Assembly: GCF_000233455.1 (NCBI RefSeq)
Contig: NZ_JH376420.1
Coordinates: forward strand, 1,004,535-1,068,534
Reading direction: 5' to 3'
Source of the DNA: [Clostridium] citroniae WAL-17108
Lineage (GTDB): Bacteria; Bacillota; Clostridia; Lachnospirales; Lachnospiraceae
Length of the DNA stretch: 64,000 nucleotides
The translations under genes and the position numbers were made by a program. Every line of letters begins with the position of its first letter. The first letter of the stretch is position 1. Shown here one piece after another: positions 42,685 through 53,600 of this stretch. The notes below the pieces were generated by a model. It did no database searches. It worked only from the letters and a program-made list of their open reading frames with translations, and had not been told where the DNA came from.

Positions 42685-42760
42685 GTGACGAGAATTGATC
42701 TAAGCCAAAAGGCATGCATCTAACTCGTCACGAGTATAGTTTTTGCATGCCTTACTTTTT
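42685..42760 (+). terminator. Pseudoknot-forming terminator/attenuator candidate
   Basis: GTGACGAG (42685-42692) pairs with CTCGTCAC (42724-42731). AAGGCATGCA (42709-42718) pairs with TGCATGCCTT (42744-42753), followed by ACTTTTTA. The arms alternate (a-b-a'-b'), so both helices together make an H-type pseudoknot, while the second alone is a terminator hairpin. Confidence 0.55.
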
Positions 42761-42782
42761 ACGCTGAATTAAAGGAGAATGA

Positions 42783-42989
42783 ATGAGAGAATATTCTGAT
42801 ATTTTTAAACACTATTACGAAGCTGAAGATGTAATACTAATTTACAATACCAAGCAAGCATACTTCTATGTTTTAAAAAACTGTCCACTCGTTGATTTAT
42901 TTTGCTCAAATGGCACACTTGTCTTCGCATTCGACAGGGCTGCTTCTAAGCCATTGTACGACAAATGGTGTAGGCATGATCTGACATAA
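42783..42989 (+). CDS. Small hypothetical protein
   Basis: 68 residues with AAAGGAG upstream. Aromatic-rich (MREYSDIFKHYYEAEDVILI; PLYDKWCRHDL). Unrecognised. Confidence 0.6.
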   Translation: MREYSDIFKHYYEAEDVILIYNTKQAYFYVLKNCPLVDLFCSNGTLVFAFDRAASKPLYDKWCRHDLT

Positions 42990-42991
42990 AT

Positions 42992-43486
42992 ATGGACTGC
43001 AGGTTATGTTCCATTGACGCATCTACTACTTCTACAGGGATTTCATACTTTTTAAACGGTGAATACCAATCTTCCACTCTTATCCAATATGATGATAAAA
43101 TTGCTGACTCTCGCTTTAATAAAATGTGTTTAGCTATATTGAGAGAACTGGACACCCTAAATCCAGATATCATATATATGGAAGAGGCGGCCAATCCAAG
43201 GAATCCGCATACTCAGCGTCTTCTTGTCCGGCTTCAAGGCGTTGTATATTCTTGGGCAATATCACACGGTGCCGATTGCGAATTTATTAGGCCATCCAGT
43301 TGGAGGTCCTTAGTAGGAATTAAAAGTAAGGGAAAGCGTAAAAATGAACTGAAGATCGCGGCGATTGAAATGGTAAAAAGTATATTTAATATCACAGTAA
43401 ATGATGATGTCGCAGAATCGATTTTAATTGGAATTGCTGCTATTAACAAATACAACCCGGACTTAAAGGAGATATTTAATGAATAA
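42992..43486 (+). CDS. RuvC-like Holliday-junction resolvase
   Basis: 164 residues. RuvC fold landmarks: SIDASTTSTGISYF (first catalytic Asp), IIYMEEAANPR (Glu), and NDDVAESILIGIAA (last Asp pair), as in phage and poxvirus-type RuvC resolvases. It cuts branched DNA before packaging. Its place within the tail genes, two bases after the previous stop, is unusual. Confidence 0.85.
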   Translation: MDCRLCSIDASTTSTGISYFLNGEYQSSTLIQYDDKIADSRFNKMCLAILRELDTLNPDIIYMEEAANPRNPHTQRLLVRLQGVVYSWAISHGADCEFIRPSSWRSLVGIKSKGKRKNELKIAAIEMVKSIFNITVNDDVAESILIGIAAINKYNPDLKEIFNE

Positions 43487-44045
43487 AAAAATGACCGTAT
43501 CTACATTTACAACCCAATATATTAATTGTAAAAAGGAAAGTGACCGAAATAGTTTAGTACGTAGTATTATTAAAAGGTCTTATGTTCCAGTCACTGAAAA
43601 AGTATCTATTATCCAAGAACTATTAGGGGTGGCCTTCGATGAGAAAGATGGATTGAAAATCCCTAATGCACTGTGCCTCCATATCAATTTCCATATTATA
43701 ATCCTATCCCTATACACTGATCTAGAAATTGATAAAAAAGAAAATGATAGAACAGCCGGTTTCCGCACCTACGATATTTTCCAGTCTTGTGAATTATGGA
43801 ACGTACTTAAGCGTCAAATTGGCGCTGACTACAAAGAATTGGAAAAAATAAGGGATCTATACTTGGAAAATATGGCCACAGAGAACGATTTGGTTGTTCA
43901 GCTTTCAAACCAGATAACACGTTTCGGGACATTGATCAGTTCAGCTTTCAGGCCACTCGCGAACACAATCCAGTCAGAAATGAATAACCTCAATGAAAGC
44001 CAAAAGGATAATCTCAAGAATAGTATGATTAAACTATTGAAATAG
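43479..44045 (+). CDS. Tail-region hypothetical, possible assembly chaperone
   Basis: 188 residues overlapping the resolvase stop by 8 bases, with AAGGAG upstream. Helical; the position two genes before the tape measure is where chaperones occur, but no motif supports it. Confidence 0.5.
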   Translation: MNKKMTVSTFTTQYINCKKESDRNSLVRSIIKRSYVPVTEKVSIIQELLGVAFDEKDGLKIPNALCLHINFHIIILSLYTDLEIDKKENDRTAGFRTYDIFQSCELWNVLKRQIGADYKELEKIRDLYLENMATENDLVVQLSNQITRFGTLISSAFRPLANTIQSEMNNLNESQKDNLKNSMIKLLK

Positions 44046-44065
44046 AACTTAAATACTTAATTTAG

Positions 44066-44100
44066 AGTCTGTCGGGGTCATAGCCGCCAGACTTATTTAT
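44066..44100 (+). terminator. Probable terminator
   Basis: AGTCTG/CAGACT with inner CGG/CCG, then TATTTATT. Confidence 0.5.
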
Positions 44101-44111
44101 TGGAGGTAATC

Positions 44112-44561
44112 ATGAAATATATGTCTGAAAAGAAAATTAACTGGTTAAAAAACTACTATCGACAATGTAATATTGAATATTTGGAACTATTAGCCACTGA
44201 ATTAGAATGGATGGCTTGGAAAATTATTGATGATTTTTATGCTGATTACGATCCAATCTATTATAAACGTAACTATGGACTTTACAATGCCATTCATATA
44301 ACAAGAAGGTATTCGTTTTCAGAACCATCAATATTGTTTTCAATAAGAAGTGCTTATATGGAGGATTGGTATAGAGATCCGACTGAGTATATTTTTGTTG
44401 GTGCTATTATAATGGGAAAACACGGTACAGCAAAGGTCAAAATCTCCCTCCCTGCTCCAATGAAAAGAATAATAGATTATATCAATTTGTATAATGACAA
44501 AGATATTAAATCCAAAGCTATTGAGAGCGCTAAAAAAATTGTGGGATCATGCCCTTTTTAA
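44112..44561 (+). CDS. Hypothetical protein upstream of the tape measure
   Basis: 149 residues from the ATG at 44112 (GGAGGTAATC). Rich in Tyr and Trp (WLKNYYRQCNIEYLELLATE; FYADYDPIYYKRNYGLY). Twelve bases separate it from the tape measure. Unrecognised. Confidence 0.55.
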   Translation: MKYMSEKKINWLKNYYRQCNIEYLELLATELEWMAWKIIDDFYADYDPIYYKRNYGLYNAIHITRRYSFSEPSILFSIRSAYMEDWYRDPTEYIFVGAIIMGKHGTAKVKISLPAPMKRIIDYINLYNDKDIKSKAIESAKKIVGSCPF

Positions 44562-44573
44562 TAGGAGGTAAAA

Positions 44574-47500
44574 GTGGCTAATAAAGGAGTAGATATTGAA
44601 TTTAAAGGAGGTTTTAATGATGATGATATTATTAAAGCTCTCCGTAAGGTAAATGGCGAAATAGATGAGACCAAGAAGAATGCTGAAGAACCAATTAAAG
44701 TTAATCTCGGTGGATTTGTAAAAGAATTCACAAAAGAGTTTGATGAAATTGATCGTATTATAGCTAAAAGAAAAGCTAATATTGATAAAAGGGTCATCAA
44801 TTACATCCCCAAGATCCAATTCAACTTGCGTGATGTTGAGTTATGGGAAGAAACACAAAAGAAAATTGATCGGCAGATAGCAAAAGCCAGAATGAACTAT
44901 GATCTTCCATCATTACAGACCGATTCATTTTCTAAGCAGCTAATCGCCAGAGAGAAACTTCTTGCTAGACTAGGCGAAAACACATCAAAACATAAAGCCT
45001 TAAAGCAAGTATGGATGGATGATGGACCATCTATAAGCAAAGCAAGAGCCAATATTGAGCTACTGCAACAACAAATAGCTTTAAAAGAAAAAATTCTACA
45101 AATAGATACAAAAGTAAAACCCTTTCTTCCAAAAAGCGATTGGTCTACAAAATTTAATGGATCCGATGTAAATGCGCAAAAGGAAGCATTAAAAGAATCA
45201 AAAAGATTAATGGCTGATGAACTCTATACTGCTGCTGATAAAGAAAAAGAAAATATATTGGTAGCGTTAAAGGATTATGAAAAATCTGCTAACAAAATAA
45301 TGAGAGAAGGCAAATTCGATGAGTTTGTTTTCCCGGATCTTATTAGTAAATTTAATGCTATCGAATCATCTGCTCAAGACTATTTAATGAAGCTCGGCCT
45401 CATTAAAGGAAAGACTTCCGAAACGCTAGAAACTTCACATAAGCAACTTACTTCATCTGCTCAGTTATTTGACAAATATGGGGCTACTGCCGAAGAAGTA
45501 TTCGTGAAGATTGACAAAATATTTTCTCAGGCTAATGATAGCGATGATGGCTTTTATGGATTAAGCAGTAGGAGCATTTCAGACCTCACAAAGATGATGG
45601 CTTTACTGGAACACTTTTCTGAGGGTGATTTATCGAAGCTTTCTTTAGAAGGTGATGAGTTCTTTGGCTTCCAAGATGAGCTAAAAGAAATCCAGAGTTT
45701 CTTAAAAGATGAATTTACAGTTGACGAATCATTAGAAGAAGTATTTAAATCCACAATAGATCAACTCAATCAATTGGAGTCTACTGCTGAGGAAGCTGTT
45801 CCTGCTATTGAAAAAGTGGAAAATTCCCTTAATCCAGATAGTGATGAATCTAAAATAGAGGCAAAAACTGACGCCATTGAAAATTTAACCGAAGCAATGC
45901 AGCGCCAGGCAGAATCTGATGAAGCTTTATCAAAAACATCATCATTATCCGATGATCATATCACTAATATAGAAAACACCACGGAAGCCATTAACCAATT
46001 GAATGAAGCTGAAAAAGAAAGGGATAAGTTAGATGCCCCCACCGCTTCTATCGATTCCACGTTGGATACTGATATTGATAAACTTGAGAAAAAAACTAAA
46101 GCTACTAAAGAGTTAGATGATGTACAGGAAAAGCAGAAACAAAATGAAATTGCGCTCCAAAAAGAACTCTTATTCTTAGACGAACGAGAGAATTCATATT
46201 GGGAGACACGGGAAAAGCTTTTAAAAGATGGAGTTGCACAGCAAGAAGCTTATGCTAACTTAAGGAAAGAACAAGAAAATAATTATAACCAAAGTTGGAT
46301 TATAGCAGAGACTAACAGGATGTTATCATCCTATGCTGCGGCTGAAGGTAAAGTAATTGGCTATGGGCGTGCAGTTCAAAGTGCCAGTGATAAGGCTAAT
46401 CATCTGGCGACTGCCTGGGAGAATGGTAGCATATCTGCAAAGAAATATGAAACAGAGATAGCAAAAATCAATAGTGAATTAAGTAATAAAAAATATAACT
46501 TAACCGGCGCAGAGACCGGCGTCTTTTCGACTAATCCACAGAACATAATTATACTGGAAAAAGAGATGCGCGCTCTTGCTCTGGCAACTGAAGGTATTAT
46601 TCCAGAAAGTATTGCATTCAATGAACAATCAAAAAGAATGTCATATGAAACAAAAGATGCTGCTGGAAATATTAGTAAGTATTCTATTGCCATCAATTCA
46701 CTTAATGACGAACTTCTTCGTTATCAAACAAAGACTATTCAGGCCATAGGTCCAACACAAGAATTTTTCAACTTTTTATCTCAGAGTTTTAAGAAGGTAT
46801 CGTCATATATCTTTAGTTTTGGGTCTTTTTATAGATTATGGGCAGAACTAAAACAGGGAATTACTATCATTCGTGACATTGATGATGCCATGACTGAACT
46901 CAAGAAGGTCAGTGATGAAACTGCCTATACATACACTAAGTTTCAAAAGCAGGCAGCTGCCGAAGGGCGCGATGTTGCCCAAACTACGAGCGACATGGTT
47001 CAGGCTTCGTCTGACTGGAAAAAGATGGGATACAATTTACAGGAATCCCTTAATCTCGCAAAATCATCATCACTCTATGTTAATGTTGGTGACGATGTTA
47101 ACATAACCGAGGCTACATCAGACTTAGTTTCTACCATTAAAGCGTTTAATATGAACGCAGATGATTCAATAGGCATTGTTGATCGTCTAAATGCTGTATC
47201 AAATAATTTTGCTGTCACATCAAAAGATCTAGGAAATATTCTAAATCATTCCTCATCCTCTCTCGCTGCCGCCAATACTTCAATAGATAAAACAATAGCA
47301 ATGGGCGCTGCCATGAATGAAGTTCTACAAGATAGTTCTACTTCTGGTAGCACATTGAAAATATTGTCCATGAGGCTACGCGGAGCAAAAGTAGAATTAG
47401 AGGCTGCGGGTGAATCAACTGAAGGTATGGCAGAATCCACATCAAAACTTCGCGAAAAAATCAAAGCCCTGACGAACATAAATGGATCTGGCGGATTTGA

Positions 47501-47930
47501 CATAATGAAGGATGATAATACATTCAAAGATGTATACGAAATGATGGATGGAATTGCTGAAAAGTGGAAAGGTATGGATGATATATCCAGAGCTGGCTTA
47601 CTTGAATTAATCGCAGGTAAGATGAGAGCTCAAGGAGTATCTGCGCTTTTAAACAATTGGTCCGAAGCCGAAGCCATACTAAAAACTTCCTTGGATTCAT
47701 CTGGATCAGCAGCCAAAGAAAACGAAACCTATCTTGATTCAATATCTGGTCGCGTTAAGCAATTACAGGCTCAGTATCAAGAGCTTTGGCAGACCACCCT
47801 AAATGACGATTCAATCAAATTCTTTATTGAACTTGCGACAAGTGTCACTAAAGTTGCAACTGATATGGGAGGACTACTTCCTATAGTTGCAACCTTAACG
47901 ACATTATTAGCTGGTATCAAATATGCGGGT
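44574..47930 (+). CDS. Tail tape-measure protein, exon 1
   Basis: 1,119 codons, GTG start after AGGAGG. Long coiled coils fill residues 1-700. The TP901-type tape-measure core follows (DIDDAMTELKKVSDETAYTY; VSTIKAFNMNADDSIGIVDR; LGNILNHSSSSLAAANTSID). The exon ends after codon GGT (glycine) at 47930. The reading then runs 17 codons into intron sequence before a stop at 47984. After splicing the next codons are ACA TTC GAA at 50607, in phase 0. The joined protein has 2,734 residues and would set an exceptionally long tail (about 0.4 micrometre at 0.15 nm per residue). Confidence 0.92.
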
Positions 47931-48450
47931 AAAGTAATTCGTAACCGTGACAACGAATGTGCCCTTCTCATTAATGCTGCGTAATATACTCCCACAAAGT
48001 AAACGATGAGAATGTCCCGTCACGTAAATAAATAACTAAGGGACGCATAGGCGTATAATATGCTGGGAACTCCCCCAAACACCTCTTCACCGAAACTCAC
48101 CGAAAGGTGTGCTGTACAGCCGGGGCCGTGAGGCAGAAAAAAGTAAGAGGTTCTTGTTCAGAACAAAATTCTGTTCAATACACCAGTCCAATATTTTCTG
48201 GTCAAGGGAGGGTCAATAGGTAGCCCATATGGGTGAAAGCAGGCTGTTTCCTAAGTGCGTAAGCATATGGAATCGCCCCAGAGACTGACAAGGCCGGTCT
48301 GCCCGCAGGGATAATTGCGTGCGGATTCAAAATACAGTCCAAATGCCGAAGGAAATTGGATAACACTTCGGTCGGAGTAGTGCTCCGTGTGGTACTCTTC
48401 TTCTATTGCCTGGTGCAACGGGTTATCCCGGTGGCAATCGAAGTGCTCTT
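47931..48450 (+). ncRNA. Group I ribozyme core
   Basis: Catalytic half of the intron, with P1, P2, P7, P8, P9 and peripheral hairpins as located in the intron entry. It performs guanosine-initiated self-splicing of the tape-measure mRNA. Confidence 0.88.
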
Positions 48451-48473
48451 AAATGAGTGATATTTTCTAAAAA

Positions 48474-48689
48474 TTATAAAAGGAAATAAAACATTAAAAT
48501 AGCCAAAAATATAAAGATAATAATCCAAAGTAATGATTCTCCAGTGGGCTTCTGTCCCTTCACTTTTTTATTCTTCGTCTGTTTTAGAGAAAACCTCTTG
48601 GGTGTCTTTTCTCTATCAACACCTCTTGCCTGATCAAAAAGATAGTGATCTCGGGAGTCGATTTTATTATCATGGTTCATGTCAAACAT
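48474..48689 (-). CDS. Intron cargo: small C-tail-anchored protein with EF-hand-like loop
   Basis: 71 residues, GAGGGAATTG upstream. The first residues DMNHDNKIDSRD have the D-x-N-x-D-x-x-D spacing of a calcium-binding or dockerin-like loop. The middle is basic. The last 20 (SLLWIIIFIFLAILMFYFLL) are a single membrane span. It is antisense to the tape measure and so needs its own promoter. Function unknown. Confidence 0.65.
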   Translation of the reverse strand: MFDMNHDNKIDSRDHYLFDQARGVDREKTPKRFSLKQTKNKKVKGQKPTGESLLWIIIFIFLAILMFYFLL

Positions 48690-48716
48690 AACTTCAATTC
48701 CCTCTACTACATATTA

Positions 48717-49859
48717 CTAAATAATCAGTTCTACAATACCTTCATACAAAGTTCCGCTTTCTAAAATAGCCTCTTTAATTTGTGTGCTAGTGGTCAGAGG
48801 AGGAAAACTGGCGAAATCACACTGAGAATATTCCACATTGTTGTTAATACAGTAATTTTTTTTATTACAATAGCAATCAATATTTTTTGACTCACAATTA
48901 TATTTGTTTAGTCTAAACGTTTTTGGGGGGATTTTGTTTGCATCAAGTCGCTGTTTACAATTCAGTGAATTGTAATATCTATATAGAGGAAAATATTCAT
49001 TGTCAAGATTATATAATGCAATTTTCTCTTCTAGATCAAGTTTTTTATATTGCCTATATTTCTCTTTAACCCACTCATCAAGGCGATAGAGATCCTTTGA
49101 CCAATCTCGAAATCCCTCCATTATGCTCTTATGAATTCCACTATTTATATCATCCTCTAACCTCTTGTACCAATCTGCCTGTTTTAAAGGCACAATGCCA
49201 AAATCAAAATTTGCAAAATTATAAAAGTCAATCTCTAAGTCAGGCATTTTTCCATTTCTGATTCTTTTTTGATTTTTAAAAAACCAATCTTTAGAAAGGG
49301 TATTCTTTAATTCCGTTGGGTGGATAGGATTCCTTTTATTCCTCTCTCTAAAATCATTTATTTCATTTATTCCGATAATAGCTTTTTCTATTGTTGAAAA
49401 ATAATAATGTGGAAACTTAATAATAACTGACCTAAGTTGCAAAGTACTATTTAATTTAATCCTATATAATCGTAACATATTAAGAGATGTACTATAACTC
49501 CGCTTAGCATTATTGTATGAGTCCAAGTAAGCTGAATTATCCTCCAAGTATATACATTTTTCATTAATATACTTTATTGTTTTTTTTATCTCATCAATTT
49601 CTTGTCGCAATATTTGAATTGATTCCTTTAAAAATGCAATCTTTTTATCTATAGCAATATACTTTAGTGGGTTATTTAATACATCAGCTTTGTTGCCAGA
49701 ATTCCTAGCACGTTTACTCTTGGTCCTTAATTCCTGTACTTGCTTTTCAATTTTCTCAATACTGTTATATAATATTTGTAAATCATCATAAGATGCCTGT
49801 ATGTCCCGTCTTTTTTCCACTTTAGCAGTTTGAATCCATTTAAACTGTTCCTTTGGCAT
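48717..49859 (-). CDS. Intron cargo: 380-aa coiled-coil/cysteine protein, unknown
   Basis: GAGGTAAATA precedes the ATG. Residues 20-100 are coiled coil, the middle is helical and aromatic-rich, and the C-terminus has clustered cysteines (CESKNIDCYCNKKNYC and a later QC). No LAGLIDADG, GIY-YIG, HNH, reverse-transcriptase or TnpB signature. It is more AT-rich than the exons, which suggests separate origin. A toxin, defence or immunity role would be guesswork. Confidence 0.7.
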   Translation of the reverse strand: MPKEQFKWIQTAKVEKRRDIQASYDDLQILYNSIEKIEKQVQELRTKSKRARNSGNKADVLNNPLKYIAIDKKIAFLKESIQILRQEIDEIKKTIKYINEKCIYLEDNSAYLDSYNNAKRSYSTSLNMLRLYRIKLNSTLQLRSVIIKFPHYYFSTIEKAIIGINEINDFRERNKRNPIHPTELKNTLSKDWFFKNQKRIRNGKMPDLEIDFYNFANFDFGIVPLKQADWYKRLEDDINSGIHKSIMEGFRDWSKDLYRLDEWVKEKYRQYKKLDLEEKIALYNLDNEYFPLYRYYNSLNCKQRLDANKIPPKTFRLNKYNCESKNIDCYCNKKNYCINNNVEYSQCDFASFPPLTTSTQIKEAILESGTLYEGIVELII

Positions 49860-50134
49860 ATAGTATATTTACCTCTTAATCATTCTATGCAAAAAGTATT
49901 TGTATCCCAACCAATTGCATCAAAATTATAGCCTATTTCATTTCTCTCATAATATCTTTAACTAATCTATCTCTTGATAATATTCGCTCCATACATTTCG
50001 CCAAGTAATCGTTCTGGTAATTTCATCAAAAAAATTATTATTATTCAACACGGTATGTTTTAAATACGCAGAACACTCTTCTGCTATTTTTATTGGATCT
50101 TTCTTTTGATCTAATGCCAACAAATAATTATAGA

Positions 50135-50512
50135 TTACCATTCATATCCACAATTATCACAGTGAAACTGACGTTTCACTTTCTGCGAAAATATCCCAAA
50201 AGCCAGTACCGATCCTGCCTTTGATATCTCTGATATTTTATGAACATTTGTGCTTGAACAAGTTGGGCAACGAACAACATGTTCTTTTTTATATTCATTG
50301 CGCAATCGCATATCATTACTATTTTCAAAGGAGATGTATTTCTCAACTATAACCCTTGCTTCATCAGGGCTACATCCTCCGACTTCGCTAATTCTTTGTA
50401 TTAACCTTTTTCTTTCATGAACACTATTACTTTTCCGAATTTCAGTAAAAAGCGAACTACTTTTTTGCAAAATTTTGCGTTCATTTAAAGTATATTTTTG
50501 AGATACCATCAT
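50135..50512 (-). CDS. Intron cargo: zinc-ribbon protein
   Basis: 125 residues from the ATG at 50512 (GGGGAGGGG upstream). A helical N-terminus is followed by CPTCSSTNVHKISEI, a glycine-containing hydrophobic hairpin, and CDNCGYEW, a complete zinc ribbon that resembles bacterial host proteins of this type. The gap 49860-50134 holds no gene I can call. Confidence 0.7.
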   Translation of the reverse strand: MMVSQKYTLNERKILQKSSSLFTEIRKSNSVHERKRLIQRISEVGGCSPDEARVIVEKYISFENSNDMRLRNEYKKEHVVRCPTCSSTNVHKISEISKAGSVLAFGIFSQKVKRQFHCDNCGYEW

Positions 50513-50606
50513 TATTTCCCCTCCCCTCTTTTTAACCAATTATAACATATGAATATATGCAATGCACCTGCTATTTCATATATGTATGGCTACCTACCAC
50601 ATTGTG

Positions 50607-53600
50607 ACATTCGAATTAGTTGGGGAAAAAATAAATGGAATCAAGGCCGCCGTCACATCATCATCATCTCTAAAAAACATAACAAATGAACTCTTAGAGC
50701 TGACAAAAGATATGACTGTCCAGAAAACAATGGAATATTTGTCTTATGCCCAAGTCAATAAGCAACTGGCCGCCAGGATACTATATTCTAAGGGATTACG
50801 GGCAGAACAGCTCAAGGAAGCCATGTCTACCTATCAAATAGCTACAGCAACAGGAATACTTGGTACAGCACAAAAAGTAACGTCTGCTACAACAGTACTG
50901 TTTTCCAGAACAATTGTCCAATCCAAATTCCTGCTCCAAGGTTTATGGGCTACCCTAATGGCCAACCCGTTAATCCTAGTTGTCGGCTTAATATCAGCAG
51001 TTACTCTGGGAGTTACAAAATGGAAACAGGCTCAAGAAGAATTACGCCAGACTACAGCGGATGCAGCAGCCGAACTAGAAAACTCATCAAAAGAAATTGG
51101 CACTTATGCGGATAGATATAAGGAACTTCATACAGCTCTTCATGATGCAAAAGATAGTGAAGAAGAAACATACAAAATTAAGAGTGATCTATTAGCACTT
51201 CAAAAAGAATTAAACGAGAAATACGGTGATGAGTATGGGAAAATCAATCTCGTCACTGATGCTTATAGAGATCAGACGGAGGCTATTCTAGCTTACAAGC
51301 GTGCTGCCAGCGAGAAATATTTAAATGAGAATCGCTTAGGTATTAATGATGCCAAGCAAAAAATGACTGAAATCAATACCTTCCAATTGGCAGATATGAT
51401 TTCATCAAAATCCAGTTCTGGAATATCCATTAAAAATCTAGCCAAAAAGCATGGTATAAAAATCGCGGAAAATGAAGAGTATGGATTGTTTAGTCTATAC
51501 ATTAAAGCAGACGCTACTCAAGCCAAAGAAACAACAAATAGTTTCATGACTGACTTGAGCAAGATGCAAGGCAGATTTAATGATAGTGCCGTAGAAAATG
51601 TACTGGATTCTTCCAGCCGGGTCATGAAGAACCTTCAGGATGATTTCTTCAATCTGTATGGAGACCAATTCCAAGAAGCACTATTGGCTGAAGTCCAAAC
51701 GGACTATGGACGGGCTGATAATGTCCTCTCTCAAGGATATAGTGATGCCACTGCCGCGGTAAATGAATACAATGAAGCATTACTAAAAAGTTCTAATCCG
51801 TATGATGACAAAGCCGTTACTGAAGCGTATGAAAACTTGCAGATCATCCGAGCTTCTATAGAAGAAAATTCCAGTGCATGGGATGGATACGAGTCTGTTA
51901 TTAGTGATGTATTTAGTGCTGCTGATACAAGACTTATCGATTTCAATAATCTCATTGGTTCCAACAAAGAGGGGATCGGGGATTTAGTTTCTGAAATCAA
52001 GGATTTGAATTTGTCGGATGTGGACTTACAAGCTATGTCGGATAATGGAGCAAATGGTGATATCTTTGATCGGTTATCCGCAAAAGCAAAACGGTATCAA
52101 GTTAATGTTGGAGAGCTGATATCATTATTAGTTCAACTTGGTGTTGTACAGAGTACAGTATCCAAGCAGGAAATTGTTAAGCCCCAAACCAAAGCCGAAG
52201 CAATCAGTGCCGTAAACGCTCTTACTGATGGTTTTGAAGAATTGGATAAGATTTACAAAAGCCTCAAGGGAAAAGATCCGTTTGACTTTTCATTGCTTGA
52301 TAATAAAAATTTCAAGGATACATTTGGCGGACTCGGCAAAAGCTACACGGACTTCGTAGAACAAATAGCAAGTTCTCCTAAAGATATTGCTGCTTGTCAA
52401 AGTGCTTTTAATGACTTGATCACCACATGGCTTGAAAGCACCCACATCTTAGATGATGTTAATGAAGATACTGCGGGCGTAACCGTGGCAATGCTTAAAA
52501 TTATGGGTGTTGCAAATGCCGAAGAATTGGTAATGAGCCATCTCGCCGATGCTCATGAATACGCAGCGCTTGAGAAGAAATTCAATGCTGAGATGTCAGC
52601 TAATCTTGAGGGAGCCACTGCCAGCGAGATTAATAAAATTTTTGATGAAGCAGATGTTGTTGACGAGGCAAAACAAGCGATGGCTGGATTTGCTCTGCAA
52701 AAAGAAATTGCCAATGGAATATCCCTTGATACCTCTGCAGACATTGAAAACTTACTTGCACTCGTTGGAATAATCGGTTCTGCTAATACTGCATTAAAAG
52801 CCTTAAATACATTACGACAAGGCGGCGATGTTGGCGGAAATATTGGCGGTAAGGAAGGCTATGACTATCTTGTTCGACAGGCACAGCTTGAAATTGAAGA
52901 AGCTTTAAAGAAGGCTGCCGAATATAAAGGAAAAGGCAAGGTCAATTACATTGGTGGTAATGAATCCAACAAAAGTGGCTCAAAAGGGAGTAAGCCTAAA
53001 AAGCCAACAGAATTTGATGCAGCTGCGGAATCAGTTAAAAATCTAAAAGCCCAAATTGACTCCTTAAATGGCGTACTTGAAAATACGAAGCCTTATGATC
53101 AGCAGCTAAGAATTCTTAATCTCATTGTTGAAAAACAGAAGGAATACTTTGATGCGTTAAAAAAGCAGGATGAATTTTACAATGGAGCATACCAGCAGTC
53201 CCTCTCTTCTCTACCTCAAGAATGGCAAGATAGGATTACCGGCGATGATAACTTTTCCATTGATGAGGTTCCTGAATCCATAAAAGATGCTGTCACAGAA
53301 GCTCAGGGATTGAAAGATAAATGGGTTGCTGTAAAACAAGAGATCCAAAAAGCAAACGGTGAATTGGATACGACCAAGCAAAAGACGCATGATTTAGCTC
53401 AAACAAAGTTAGATAATGAAATTGGTCTTCTTGAGAATAAAATAACTGATATCCAAAATAAAATGGACGAAGCTGAAGCCATGGGCTTGCAATCCACCAA
53501 AAAGCAGTATAAGAACTTAATCAGTCTTTCAAAACAGGCTGCTTCCTACCAACAGAATAAGCTTCAAGGATATATGGCAAATCTAATCGCCATGGAGGTT

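Larger units (their letters stand above)
47931..50606 (+). mobile_element. Group I intron in the tape-measure gene, with antisense cargo genes
   Basis: 5' splice after GGGT (47927-47930), pairing with GCCC (47961-47964) with the terminal G-U pair: P1. P1 extends by ATTCGT/ACGAAT (47937-47942/47953-47958). The guide continues 5' as CGAATGT (47954-47960), pairing perfectly with the exon-2 start ACATTCG (50607-50613): P10, 7 bp. The intron ends in G (50606). Core: P2 TTCTCATT/GATGAGAA; P7 GACT (48283-48286) with AGTC (48336-48339) inside CAGAGACT...AATACAGTCC; P8 CCGCA/TGCGG; P9 CCGAAG/CTTCGG; then ATTGCC/GGCAAT enclosing CGGG/CCCG. The ribozyme ends near 48450. Three leftward genes follow, then a short 3' part with CATATGAA/TTCATATATG. 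Confidence 0.9.

Noticed and set aside
50562..50606. ATG at 50562 as the start of a separate tail protein
   Set aside because: It lies in the intron 3' end, has no ribosome-binding site, and splicing gives an uninterrupted tape measure.
47931..50606. Group II intron
   Set aside because: No domain V hairpin, no reverse transcriptase, and the P1/P7/P10 features are those of group I.
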